A stretch of 64,000 nucleotides of DNA. Origin: Myxocyprinus asiaticus (Eukaryota; Chordata; Actinopteri; Cypriniformes; Catostomidae). Location: the NCBI RefSeq assembly GCF_019703515.2, contig NC_059382.1:14425001-14489000 (forward strand), read 5' to 3'. A program made the position numbers and the translations under genes. The notes beneath the pieces are model-generated. The model was not told where the DNA came from, searched no databases, and saw only the letters and a list, made by a program, of their open reading frames with translations. Each line of letters starts with the position of its first letter. The first letter of the stretch is position 1. Of the stretch, positions 30,501 to 44,400 are shown piece after piece.

Positions 30501-33500
30501 ACTTGTCAATCATTTTGCTCGTTCTCATAGTGTTGTGTTTGAAGCAGATCACTGAGGCTATGATTCATAATGTTTGTCAGTTGAGAGCGCTATTGTGCCA
30601 CTGTTGAATTTGACAGCCACAGGAACAAACAATGCTGCTCTTTTGCTCTGTTTTGGTCTCAAAATTATCTTTGGAGGACGTGGTTTTGGAATGAAGGAGC
30701 GTGGCTAATTCAACAGCTCAGTCAAGTGAAAGCTTCATAATGCTAAAATCGTTACAGCACCTTTAAGCTATTTTAGGGTAATTAAGATATTTTGCATTGT
30801 GACATTATTTTCCTGATAATTAAGCACACTTCCTGCCCTAATTCTCATTGCAGTAATGCATCTAGACATTTACATTTTTTTTAGAATTCGTATTATTCTC
30901 AATGGTGATTCTCATTACTGTCAAACAGAAAAAAAAAAAACGAAAAAAAAAAAACATTTATAATAATTTAATTAAATATAATATATTTTTTAAATTTAAA
31001 TCAGCATTAATTAAAGGCAGTTAAACAAATGCTACCAAAACATAAAAATACTTTACAATTTAAATAATGTTATTTATTGTATATTTTATGTATAATTAAA
31101 ATATATAATAATTAAATCTTACATTTTTTCGCATTCAATTTGTCATGAAAATAATTTAACAATTCAAAAACATTTAAGCAGGATATAATTTCTTATTTTT
31201 TTCTTTTGATTTTGGGGTAAAATAAGACTGGACATGTTCATTCATCATTAAAGGTAATAAAGTAGAGAAAAATACAGGCCACCACACACTCACCTTCACC
31301 CCTGAATATGAAGCTGCGATTGCCTCTCTGCCAGGTCATTTGCTCAAATCCCATAAGCGTCGTATCCACGCGCAGGCACTGACCACTTTTCCAAACCCGA
31401 TAAGTGTCACTCGGACAGATACGAGACACTAATGGAACTGAAAAAGAAAGAAAGTGTTCAATAACAGAACACTATAGGGGAAGTAAAAATCCCATTCATT
31501 TTCTCAATAGAGAATTTGATTTTAGCGATAAATCTTTTCAAGACAGACACCCCATGAGCTCTGAGATTGATAAACAATGCTGTATGCTTCAGTAGATGTC
31601 TCAAGTCAGTGTGATTTTAAATTAATTTTTAAACAAATGTGCTTAATAACCGAATTCTCAGAACCAAATACATATGACTCCTTTAGAGAGCTCCACCAAT
31701 CAGAAAAGTCAATGTTACCATGGAAACAGTGAGGTGAGTAAATGTTGACAGAATTTTCATCCTTTAAGTATATAGTCTTGTCCCTTTGTTGTTGCTGTTG
31801 TTGTTGTTTTCAAATTTTTGCACTTTTTGCTTTATATCAAAGTTTGTAATGTAGTGAATCATCTCGGAGCTGGTTCGTTTGATTCATGGCTTAGATTTCT
31901 TTATTAAAGAATAAAAAATCCCTATGAAGAAAATAAAAGGGAAAAATACATCCAGAATCAAGCCTGTTGAAAAAGTGTGCGGTTACTGTTGCGCACCATA
32001 CTGAATACAGAGGGGGGATACGGAACTGGAAAGGGGAAGTCCCTGTACAAACATACTATAAAGTCTAATTTAGACATCCTTACAGCACGTATGACCTACC
32101 CCAGCTCGTAAACTCCCATTTCATCTCCACATAAAAGTCTTGCGCCTGAAAGAGAGAGAGAGAAGGTTTGAGTGAATGTGAGTGTAAAGTAGGAGGGAGA
32201 GAGAGATGGATCACTCTGAGGGAAAAGACATGAATAATAAAACTCGTGGAGAGATGAAGACTAGGGAGAATGAGAGAGTTCGCACATCCATCATAAACAA
32301 AAGGAAAAGAGTCATGTTGGCGCCCAGGGTAGAAGAAAGCAGGCAAAGAAAGAAAAGGAGAGGTCTCATGAACAAAGAATGACATAGACCTAAAGGTTAG
32401 AGGTGAGGTAAAATTTGATATTTAAAAGTATCACAATATTTTACCTTACAATACTGTATATGAAACATAGAAAGCAATATTTCAAAATACGGAGTGACTA
32501 TTTGCACTAGGTGTAAATACACCCACCACACAGCGTGGCTATTTGCACTCAAATAATCTGGTGGAAACAATGAAATTTAAGACAAACTGGGCCCTCCAGT
32601 GTTGCTTCAATGCCGTGGTGTGATGAGATGCTATGGATGTGTTTTTTTTTTCTTTTGCTCCAGTTTTTCCCATCCTGTTTCCTGTCTCCACTCTTAATAT
32701 TTCCTTTAATACTACTTATAGTAATAAATTAAAATTAATATTAAAGGGATAGTTCACCCAAAAATGAAAATTCTCTCATAATTCAGGTGTGTATGACATT
32801 CTTTCTACTGCTGAACAAATCTGAAGAAATATAGAAAAATAGCTCAGTAGGTCCTTAAAGTGGATGGTGATTCGACTTTTGAAGCTCCAAAAATCACAGA
32901 CAGTCAGCATAAACGTCATACATACGACTCCAGCGGTTAAATTAATGTCTTCTAAATCGACATGATCACGTTTGGTGAGAAAAAGATCAATATTTAAGTA
33001 CAGTACTTTTTAACTATAAATTATCACTTCCAGTAATCTTCACGAGAGCGCTGAGTTCACCTGGTCTCTCGTGTGACGTATTTGCGTTGCCATGTTACAG
33101 ATGTAATCTCACGTTCTTTCAGTTAAGACATCCAGGATAAGCACACAAATGTACTATTGTGAGTAAAGAAACAGATACAAATATATATCTAAACCAAAAC
33201 CAACTACGTTTCTGTGCAGCTTTCCTCCTACTCAGTTGTAAACAGCATTGCGTCAGTTCTCGCGTCTCACATGCCAACGTGATTACGTCACACATGCATA
33301 CTGCTGCTGACCGGAAGCAATTGTTTATAGTTAAAAAGTACTTCAATATTTATCTTTTTCGCACCAAAAGTGATCGTGTCACTTTATGAAACATTAATTT
33401 AACCGCTTGAGTTGTATGGATGACATTTATGCTGACTCTCTGTTCTTTTTGGAGCTTCAAAGGTCTGATCACAGTCCACTTGCATTTCAAGGACCTACTG

Positions 33501-35410
33501 AGCTGAGATATTTTACAATTTTTCTTCAAATGTGTTCTGCTGAATAAAGAAAGTCATACACACCTGGGATATCATGAGGGTGAGTAAATAATGAGAGAAT
33601 TTTTTGGGTGAACTAACCCTTTAAGGTTGATTTTCTTGCAGTGATTAGGTCATGGTGAAGGTTGGGGAGTTGAGAGAAAGGTTTCAGCTGGGTAAAATGT
33701 ACCATGGATTTACTATAGTAGTATTGTAGAAACCATGTTTTTTGGCAGAAGCTATGGTTTTAATGCAGTTAACCATGGTGTTACTACAGTAATATAGCGT
33801 TAATAGCAGTGGCGGGCCGTGCATTTAAAATCTAGGCCTTCGGTGTGATTCATGCCATTAAGAAAAAACAATTTCACAATGAGTAAGACACCCCGTGCCT
33901 TTGGGCATCATATATTATGTTGCAGCTATCTAGTAATACCAACTGACATTTTAAAAACACGTCCATGCACGAAAGCCAGAACTTGAAATGACACTTAATG
34001 CTCAAGCAAGCCTAATTTTAACTGCAGCATGACTGTTTTGTGAAATGAACGTCTCCCGCAGAGACATTCAAAAATCATAATTTTTCATAAGAATCTTCCA
34101 AGGAGGTCTATAATTCCTGGAAAAATCAATCTAATAATATTTGCGATTTAAATGTTGCTTGCAATACATTTGGTTTCGTCAGGGTACATGGTAAAGCTGC
34201 GTTCCATTCAAGTTGGATGTGGGATATTCCTACTTAATATCTCCGACCATCAATGCATTCCATTCCCTGATATTCAGAACTGCAATGCTCCCGTTAGCTT
34301 AGCAGGGGTTTGCCTCTCATTAGAGATGTCTCCTAGCAACCCAACTAATAAACATTGCTGCAGCGCTAGCATTTGTGCTTCAGGTGTACGATTATCAAAA
34401 GAGATTATAATTTACCATGTTTTATACACCTGTTTCTGCAGGTGTTTGTTAAACAAGCTTTAATATCATGTAATGTGGAAACAAACTCATTTATCGATAT
34501 TACTTAATAAAGTGAATGTTTATCACTTACTTTGTATAGCTCCCTGAGTGTTGACATGTTTGTGTGACATCATGCCCCTGCATCTCGGCGAAATCGGAGT
34601 TGAGAATTTCTGCATAAGCCTACAAGTTGTAATTCTGACTTTAAGATGCATTCCACTGCACTTTTCCTAGTAGGAAGCTGGAAAATCCGACTTTCCGAGT
34701 TGAATGGAACACAGCACTACTTTTCAAAACTTGATCCAGCAGCCTAATTTACACTTAGAAAACTCCTGATGTTACTATAACAATGCAAAAAGCACTTACC
34801 AATTTACTTGAAGTGAAAATCAGTCCTCCTTTCCTGTTTAATAAATTAAGCAATCACACGGTCATGCAGAACATCTCGTGTTTGTAAATCCATAAGGATC
34901 TCTTTCTCAATGGTGATAGCGGCAGTGACAGCCGACTGTCAGTAAGATCTCACGCTTTTCGCTCTTGAATTACGTACATCACTTAAAGCATGATTGCGTC
35001 ACTCAAGGCCAGCTAGAAGGCCTCGACTGGGACATATCCTAAAGATCACACCCACCAAGAACAAATAAATCAATCTGATTGGCTGATGAATCTGACAATC
35101 TGACTTTAGTTGCTCATTCATTTGCACTGTTGAGGGATTCTGTGAAAATTCTGAAGGCCTGACGGTGTGGAGCTCAAACTCACGCGCTGCTTCCGGCATG
35201 CGATTTGTGAAACAATTGTCAAACTTTGCTTGTAAGCATCAAGGAATAAATTCTGACTGGATAAACTTTTAATTGTTCTCTATTTGTTTGTAGACTAATT
35301 AAGAGTGGAAAGCGATTAAAAATACATAGGCAAAAAGATGATTGAGAATGAAAGGATGAAAAATATTTAATTATTTGGCATGTTAGGGGGTGGGTATGCT
35401 ATTCCCTCAC

Positions 35411-35441
<31 letters not shown>

Positions 35442-38400
35442 GTGACGTGCCTCTACGATGAACTACAGCAAGATGTTCACAACTTTTTTTTGCACAAAGC
35501 ACCAAACTCCAATGAAGATGAATGAGAAACAAGCAAGTAAAAGATCGCAATATACTATATCCCAGATTTAAATCAGCATACACTAAACAACAAGAATCAT
35601 GATATATAATCACCAAGTCCATGCTGATCCCCACCCTACTAGAGGTTACCTATAAACCTGGGTGTGAACAATATATTTTTGTATCTGTATCTAGTAGAAT
35701 GAAGGGCTCAGGTGTGCGGCAACAGGTGGTTGTTAAGCTGCTGTTTGTTATGCTGGTGGGTGAGCTCATTGCTTGTTGTTTTGTCATTAGCTGGCTCAGA
35801 GTTTATTAAGACACATCTGTTGCTGACCTGCCGGAGTCTCTCCAGTAGGCGCGGAATCCCTGCCAGACGCTTAGCGGTGCGCTGGTAGTCACGGTAACGC
35901 AGCACCAGGCGTACCAACTCTGGGTCACGTGTGCTGATGGCTTCCTGCAACACTGAGAGAGAGAGGGTGTAAAGTGAGGTTTAATGTGACCCCAGAGTGC
36001 AATGGAACTGGAGCATTTACGCTGTATTACCTGTCCAACCATTTCTGTTTTCTTTGCTGACATCAGCTCCATGCTGGAGTAACAGACGGGCGCAATCTAG
36101 GTGGCCCAACGTCACGGCCAGGTGGAGAGGAGTCCGACCACGTGGGTCCAACACTTCTAAATCTACCTGTAGTGAGAGAGAGATTTTTAGATTTCATTTT
36201 ATAGAAAATATTGTCAAACACAAATTTTTTGCCTTCCAACAGATTAATACAGAGGTCTGTCAGGGATGTGGCCTGGTGGTTAGCACCAGACATGTTGAGC
36301 CTTATTGCTAATGCTGCAGGTTCAAATCCAGTCTGTGTTTTGTGCTTGTATCATTCCAAACATGACCAAACAGATAAAACTGGAAGGAGAAAAATGGAGA
36401 TGGAGAGAAAGACAACATAGGGGGAAAAAAATTAACTGCAGTCTATATATAAGATGTAACAAGAAATCAGGGGTAAGGAAGAAAGAAAGAACATAGGCAC
36501 AATTTACCCACATAAGCATCAGCTGAAGGTAAAAGGAAAAGATGGCAGAAGTGAAAAAGTGTTATGGAAGATAGAAGTGACAGGCGATAATTAAGGCATC
36601 ACACCAGAACATGACACAGAGCACACTCACATGGTGAGAAATACTTCCACACTCAAACTGAGAGCTGTGCTAAGCACACTGTGATTTCTTACTTATGAAA
36701 ACCAGCATTGTGCCATACTGTTTCTCCAGTTTCTCACCCAAGCAATTTCTCTATCTCTGTGCAGCGTTATCATTATTGAAAACTAAAACAAAAAATAAAT
36801 CAATGGACATGTAGTAACTAAAATACATTTTCATGACTACAAAGTTAAAATAAAAATCACCATGAATTAATTTGAGTTTTAGATAAAGTATATTATAAAA
36901 TGTTAAACCTTGATAACCAATCTTTATAAACCATTAAACATGAATATGCCATTAGACAAAACAATATCCAACTAAAACCAACCAGACTAATCTCACTGTG
37001 AATTCAGTGACAGTAGGTCAAAAGTTCTGCTGCTAAATTCGCTCTGTGCTTACTAAAATTCGAACCACTGCCTCCAGTGGCCGAACCTGGAAGTGTTGTT
37101 GAACATGTGGGCACACGTGAGCTCCAGTTTATGGCTGAAATGTCCACAGACTGGCACCATTCCGAGTTCTATTTTTTGTTGTAAATGATGTTATACAGTC
37201 ATCAAGAACCTTAAACCCAAACCTTCAACCTACACTACCGGTCAAAAGTTTTGAAACACTTGACTGAAATGTTTCTCATGATCTTACAAATCTTTTGATC
37301 TGAAGGCGTATGCTTAAATGTTTGAAATTAGTTTTGTAGACAAAAATATAATTGTGCCACCATATTAATTTATTTCATTATAAAACTAAAATTTAATTTA
37401 AAAAAAAAATTTTTGAAATGGATGACATGGACCAAATAATAAAGAAAAGCAGCCAATAAGTGCCCAACATAGATGGGAACTCCTTCAATACTGTTTAAAA
37501 AGCATCCCAGGGTGATACCTCAAGTAGTTGGTTGAGAAAATGTCAAGAGTACATTTGACAAAGACTACTTTGAAGATACTAAAATATAACATAGTTTTGA
37601 TTTATTTTGGATTTTGTTTAGTCACATCATAATTCCCATAGTTCCATTTATGTTATTCCATAGTTTTGATGACTTTACTATTATTCTAAATGTGAAAAAA
37701 AATTATAATAAAGAATGTGTAAGTGTTTCAAAACTTTTGACCGGTAGTGTAATTGTCAGACAACCTTAAACCTATTTGTCAGTGGAGTAAACATTTAATT
37801 TTAGAGCGACAATACAACTTCAGAATACGCTCATCAATGTTTAAGTGAACGTGAATACTTCCTGGTTTGCATGGGACCAGAACACGTTTCGGAGGTTGTT
37901 CACGCAAAGTGTTATCAGTAAGGCCTGAGGGAAAGGTGTACACATTTTAATTGATGCAAACATATCTGATGGAAGATGGCGCTTGTCAGTAATTTGGAAG
38001 AATTGGGTCGATTTCAGGGTACATCTACATTTGGAAGCTACATGTCGATTTTTCATGTGATCATGCTGAGCCAACAGTCATTGAGTGAAAACTAATGAAA
38101 ACTAATCTAAATTGGAAGGACAAACTGAAAAAAAAGAAAAAAGAATAGAAATAAAAGCTAAATTCAAAATTCAAAACTAAAATAACCTTATCTCTCTGTC
38201 CCTTTTAAGCAAGTTAGCTCTGTTATCAATGGTCATGAGCGCTTTGAAAGAGTTTATGATTCTCCTTATGGGGGGCATCATTTTGTAATGGAATCACCGC
38301 TCACTGTCATCCAAGAGCAAACAAACAACCTCTGCATTCACCTCCATACACAAACACACATTTCAGTTAATGTGTATAATACTATAGATGCAGTATGACC

Positions 38401-41400
38401 CCATTAATCATTATTTGATGAGTTGGCTTGCTGTGGTTGTGTCCATATTTTTAAGCGTACCCTTCGAAATCAAGGTCATGACAGACAGCACGGGCAGTGC
38501 ATGGTAATTTGTGTATGTAGAGCAGCGATGAATGTTGGGACAGCTTTATTTAGAGACTTGTATATGAGCCATGTTTGCTGTTTTTAACGATGCATTTCAG
38601 ATGGGCTTGTGGTAATGGAAACATATTATTACCCAAGGGCTTAACTTGTGCTGTGAGAGCTGCTTTTGGAGCTCTGTACTGTATGGTTAGTTATCTGGGT
38701 GCACACATACACTTTAAAGTGTGTACATGTGCATGTATTTCCATGTGTGTACACTGCTACCTTTGCGCCCATATAATTTAATAGATTTGACAAACAATGT
38801 TTCAACCACAAAGGTCTTCGTCAGGCAATAAGAACATCAAGTGTTAAAGGATTATATGTAAACAATAAATACTCACACCTAACAATAAGTGTGGATACCA
38901 GACAAGACATGACGATTTCCATAATCATTTACAAACAATCAATCATTTAGACATAACTTTTCAAGCAGATTAGACATAGGCTACAGGACCAAGCAATTTA
39001 TGATTAAGAGTAAACAAATGTAGAACACACCAAAATTACAGTTTGTTAATATCACCTCCTCTCCTAGGTATCTTAACTTGTTTGATCCCTAAGTATCGAA
39101 GTGTCGACCAATTATGTTTAAAATGATTGAAGTGAACAGCAATTGGATTCTTTTGGTTATGCAGCAGTGTGTTACTTCTATGTTCGTCAATCCGTTGTGT
39201 TTAACCTACGTAAGCCAAACCGCAAGGACACTTTATCATGTAGATAACATTTTTAGTATTACATAAAATGACTTTCATTTTTAATTGTTGTTCTGAATGG
39301 GGACGACTAAAAAAGAAAAGGACATTTGGTTGTAAAATTGCATTGTGCACAGAAAGAAAGGAATGTCTTGGACATTCAGGAGCTTGGTCAGCTCTGACAA
39401 CAGTCTGCTGTATGTTTGGCGCACGCGTGTCTACTATTCATGGAAGTTCCTTGCAGATTTGACTAATTTCACACACTAATTGTTTAACTGTTACCACAGA
39501 TATATTGTAGTAACAATAACTGTTCTAACTATGGTATTTTGGGGGAAAACTCTAGTTACCATGGTACATTTTGTAAGTGACCTTGAGCAGTGAGGATCGG
39601 GTTACAAAAAAATAAGAATATTTTTTTGTAACACCTACACATTACAGTTATCTTGTAACACCTACACATTACAGTTATCTTGTAACACCTACACATTACA
39701 GTTATCTTGCTGTAACTGACTGGAACTTATCAAACCCTCCTACACTGAATCTCACCGATAGCCCAGAAACAAGGCAACATGCTTCCTTGCTAACATGCAT
39801 GCACTAACTCAAATTCATGTTCATGTCAATTTCTGGGTTTGAAACGCAGAAGTAAACTACAGCGGGGTAAACTTTTAGGTGCATAGGAGACCACAGCAAA
39901 TATTATTTTTGCATTCCCATTTGCATCAACAGCAAAAAAAAAAATAAATAAATAAATAAATAATACAGGTGCATCTCAATAAATTAGAATGTCGTGGAAA
40001 AGTTCATTTATTTCAGTAATTCAACTCAAATTGTGAAACTTGTGTATTAAATAAATTCAATGCACACAGACTGAAGTAGTTTAAGTCTTTGGTTCTTTTA
40101 ATTGTGATGATTTTGGCTCACATTTAACAAAAACCCACCAATTCACTATCTCAAAAAATTAGAATATGGTGACATGCCAATCAGCTAATCAACTCAAAAC
40201 ACCTGGAAAGGTTTCCTGAGCCTTCAAAATGGTCTCTCAGTTTGGTTCACTAGGCTACACAATCATGGGGAAGACTGCTGATCTGACAGTTGTCCAGAAG
40301 ACAATCATTGACACCCTTCACAAGGAGGGTAAGCCACAAACATTCATTGCCAAAGAAGCTGGCTGTTCACAGAGTGCTGTATCCAAGCATGTTAACAGAA
40401 AGTTGAGTGGAAGGAAAAAGTGTGGAAGAAAAAGATGCACAACCAACCGAGAGAACCGCAGCCTTATGAGGATTGTCAAGCAAAATCGATTCAAGAATTT
40501 GGGTGAACTTCACAAGGAATGGACTGAGGCTGGGGTCAAGGCATCAAGAGCCACCACACACAGACATGTCAAGGAATTTGGCTACAGTTGTCGTATTCCT
40601 CTTGTTAAGCCACTCCTGAACCACAGACAACGTCAGAGGCATCTTACCTGGGCTAAGGAGAAGAAGAACTGGACTGTTGCCCAGTGGTCCAAAGTCCTCT
40701 TTTCAGATGAGAGCAAGTTTTGTATTTCATTTGGAAACCAAGGTCCTAGAGTCTGGAGGAAGGGTGGAGAAGCTCATAGCCCAAGTTGCTTGAAGTCCAG
40801 TGTTAAGTTTCCACAGTCTGTGATGATTTGGGGTGCAATGTCATCTGCTGGTGTTGGTCCATTGTGTTTTTTGAAAACCAAAATCATTGCACCCGTTTAC
40901 CAAGACATTTTGGAGCACTTCATGCTTCCTTCTGCTGACAAGCTTTTTAAAGATGCTGATTTCATTTTCCAGCAGGATTTGGCACCTGCCCACACTGCCA
41001 AAAGCACCAAAAGTTGGTTAAATGACCATGGTGTTGGTGTGCTTGACTGGCCAGTAAACTCACCAGACCTGAACCCCATAGAGAATCTATGGGGTATTGT
41101 CAAGAGGAAAATGAGAAACAAGAGACCAAAAAATGCAGATGAGCTGAAGGCCACTGTCAAAGAAACCTGGGCTTCCATACCACCACAGCAGTGCCACAAA
41201 CTGATCACCTCCATGCCACGCCGAATTGAGGCAGTAATTAAAGCAAAAGGAGCCCCTACCAAGTATTGAGTACATATACAGTAAATGAACATACTTTCCA
41301 GAAGGCCAACAATTCACTAAAAATGTTTTTTTTATTGGTCTTATGATGTATTCTAATTTGTTGAGATAGTGAATTGGTGGGTTTTTGTTAAATGTGAGCC

Positions 41401-44400
41401 AAAATCATCACAATTAAAAGAACCAAAGACTTAAACTACTTCAGTCTGTGTGCATTGAATTTATTTAATACACGAGTTTCACAATTTGAGTTGAATTACT
41501 GAAATAAATGAACTTTTCCACGACATTCTAATTTATTGAGATGCACCTGTAATAATCCACTTATTTCCACGACTTTCCAAAAGAGGAAAAACAAAATACA
41601 GAGGGAGATGGATTATGAAATTTAGACTAAAGTCACTCCCTCAGCAGCTATATTTGAAATCCCATCAGGGTAATATAACACAAAGAATGATATATTTACA
41701 GTAAATAAATAATAAAAAGTTTGCTAGATTTATTGTGCTAAATTCAACATCCAGCCCCTCCACATTGAAACTGAAAATATTACATCATCCAGGGTCTTTC
41801 CCCACATTTTAAGCGTGTTTGATTTTCCACATAACTGTCCATTCTATCTCTTCTTTCTCTTTTTCTCAGTTGTGGGACTGCTGGAGACTGCATTATTGAT
41901 AGTCATCTCTGCCTGATGCATCTGCTCTTGCACTCTCTCTGCCTTGGCTAATGTTCTCTGGCAGCTACTTAAAGCAACATCAATCTTTCATTGGAAGTCC
42001 AAACTGTGCATGTGGGAGGCAAGCAAATGAAAATCATATGTGTGTGGGGTGGAGGGGGGTGCATATCACAGCATGCGATAGATTCTGCTGAATGGTTGCA
42101 CAGTCTGTCCTGTGTAGCCATATGCATAAAGATGTCCATACGTATGCACAATCTGTTCTGCACATACAGTAAATGGAATCATGTGTCTCTGCTATCACTT
42201 AAATGCAGCATAGGGCCGTCTGTTTGCAGATATAAATTGAAGAACCGAATCAATGCACAGAAGCACTTAAACACTGCGATGTAGCAGAAGAATTAAATGA
42301 ATTGCAGAGACAAGGTGAGAACCCAGGAGAGCAGTGAAAAAGAACTTACAGATTCTTTAAATAAGTCTGCAGGCAGACAGACACACTGCTGCTGGAAGTG
42401 AGGGAAGGCGTGAGAGAAGAGGAGAGAAATACAGGTGCTTTTTCGACTTTTTATGCTTCTATTGTGTCACAAGAGGTTGACACACACCCACGGTGCCAAT
42501 CGTATTCTGGAGATCGGCCTCAGAGACTCGGCTATAAGGGCTGAGGCGACCGCCTCTTAGTGTGGGAGGCAGAAACCAATAGAGCTTGCTCTATGCAGAC
42601 ACCAAAACTCAAGAGTAGCCCTGTTGCAAATGTCACAGCAACAATTACTTTTGAACTAAATGTCAGGATAATTGCATTACCACCTAAATGGGGGGAAAAT
42701 ACAGCTGAAACAGTATAGTAGATGCAGACTGTATTGTAGTTCAAGTGTATAATTTTTGCGCCACTAACATCACCAGACGGAATTGCTAAAATAAGAATTG
42801 CTTTCAAACAGGTTTAACAAATACTCCCCCACCATCTGCCATTGGTTAGGCAAAAAGATAGCCCTACCCTAAAACTCACACCATTGGTTGGTTAGTTCAG
42901 GATGCTTTATAAAATAGGGCAATGTTTTGATAGTGCCACAGAGCCACAGTGTTAACATTTTTCGGGGAAATCAACCTGCAAAAATAGCTTACTTACAGTT
43001 GTCTCTGCATATTAATCTTGGATAGAGAAAAGCATTTTAATCTAGAAAAAATACACTTTCAGTAGGGATGCACCTATGCAAAAAAATGTTTTATTTAGAA
43101 CAACATCTGTGGATGCCGATACACTTTGGTGGTTCTGGTTTTATACTACCTTGTTTCAAATCAATGATAGTTAAAGGTGCACTCAGTAACTTTTTGCTTG
43201 TGTCATCTTGAAATTACAGTGACACCTAGTGGTGTGGATGCAGCATCATCCAAAATCAACAGTTTTCTTTCACAGATGTCATTGTAGAAATTCATTATTC
43301 ACAATTTGCCATGAATAATTTAATCCAAGAGTGAAAGTGTCCAATAACAAGACGGTTACTGAGATTAAGTGAGTATTATTCAGCTGGTCATGTGATTCTA
43401 AAATGGCAGCCCCCATGAGAGCGCCCCTACCCCATGTAGAATAAAACAGCTTTTATATGGTTACTGATATGACTAGAGTCCTCATCTCATGTGAGTGTTC
43501 ATGATTTTATACATATGTTTCAAAATAAAAAAATCATTTAAAACTTTTTTTAATGGGGGAAAAATGAGTGCACCTTTAATTACACAACTTTATTCTCTAT
43601 GTAACTGAAATGAAGCAGCCATTGCTTTAGCTTTTAATAAAAACTCACCATATTCCTTGATTTGTCAGCTTTAAGGTGAGTATTCAAATTAATTTTAAAA
43701 GTTTTAACCATTACAGAGTAATTCCATACATCAGACATTTTCTTTCACATATAGTAAGAGTTGTAGGCTAATTTGCCCGACTGTGTTTTTCTGCCCCCTT
43801 TTGATGGACAAATAATCTGCCCTAATCATGGCTGTTTTTTAAACAATTGGTTGATGTCTGGTAGTGCAGACAGGGCCGTAACCACCATAGGGGAACATGT
43901 CCCCCCCAATATTTATAATAGTGTTCTCCTGATATGAGTTTTTTCCATGGTTCATTTTTCAATTATTACATTTGGTCCGTTCCCCCATTCCTGAATATGT
44001 GGTTACATCCTTGAGTGCAGATAATTGCTTATGTCGGCCGATACAGATTATTGGCTGATTCATCTGTGCATTTCTACTTTTCAGCTTCATAGAGATGCGG
44101 CTCTATTTCATACTCTAAAAATCATTGTTCGATGTGACGGTCCATCCTGTTCATGGTCTATCCTGGATCTCCCAGCTAGCAATCCGATCATCCTGGTGAT
44201 AACATGTCCTTTTCTTTACTCCGGTAAATGCCACGGAATTGGCGGGTTGAGATAAGAAGAAGAGGAAGTGACTTGAAGGAGGACACTCTTTCCATGTTTA
44301 AAAGGAGAATACAAAACACGGACACACTTTAGTGTTCTCCTCTATATGGTTTTTGTTGGTCATGACCTCACGTTGACATATTTTTGCATAGCCAAATTCG

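Noticed and set aside
38789..38824. Claim of an active ribozyme
   Set aside because: Stem I pairing was not convincing by eye; only a hammerhead-like core is claimed.
39627..39707. Three direct repeats resembling a repeat array
   Set aside because: Contiguous units with no spacers in a vertebrate intron, so a minisatellite, not CRISPR.
40897..41292. 131-codon minus-strand open frame
   Set aside because: Shadow of the second Tc1-like transposase; the same frame recurs in the decayed copy.
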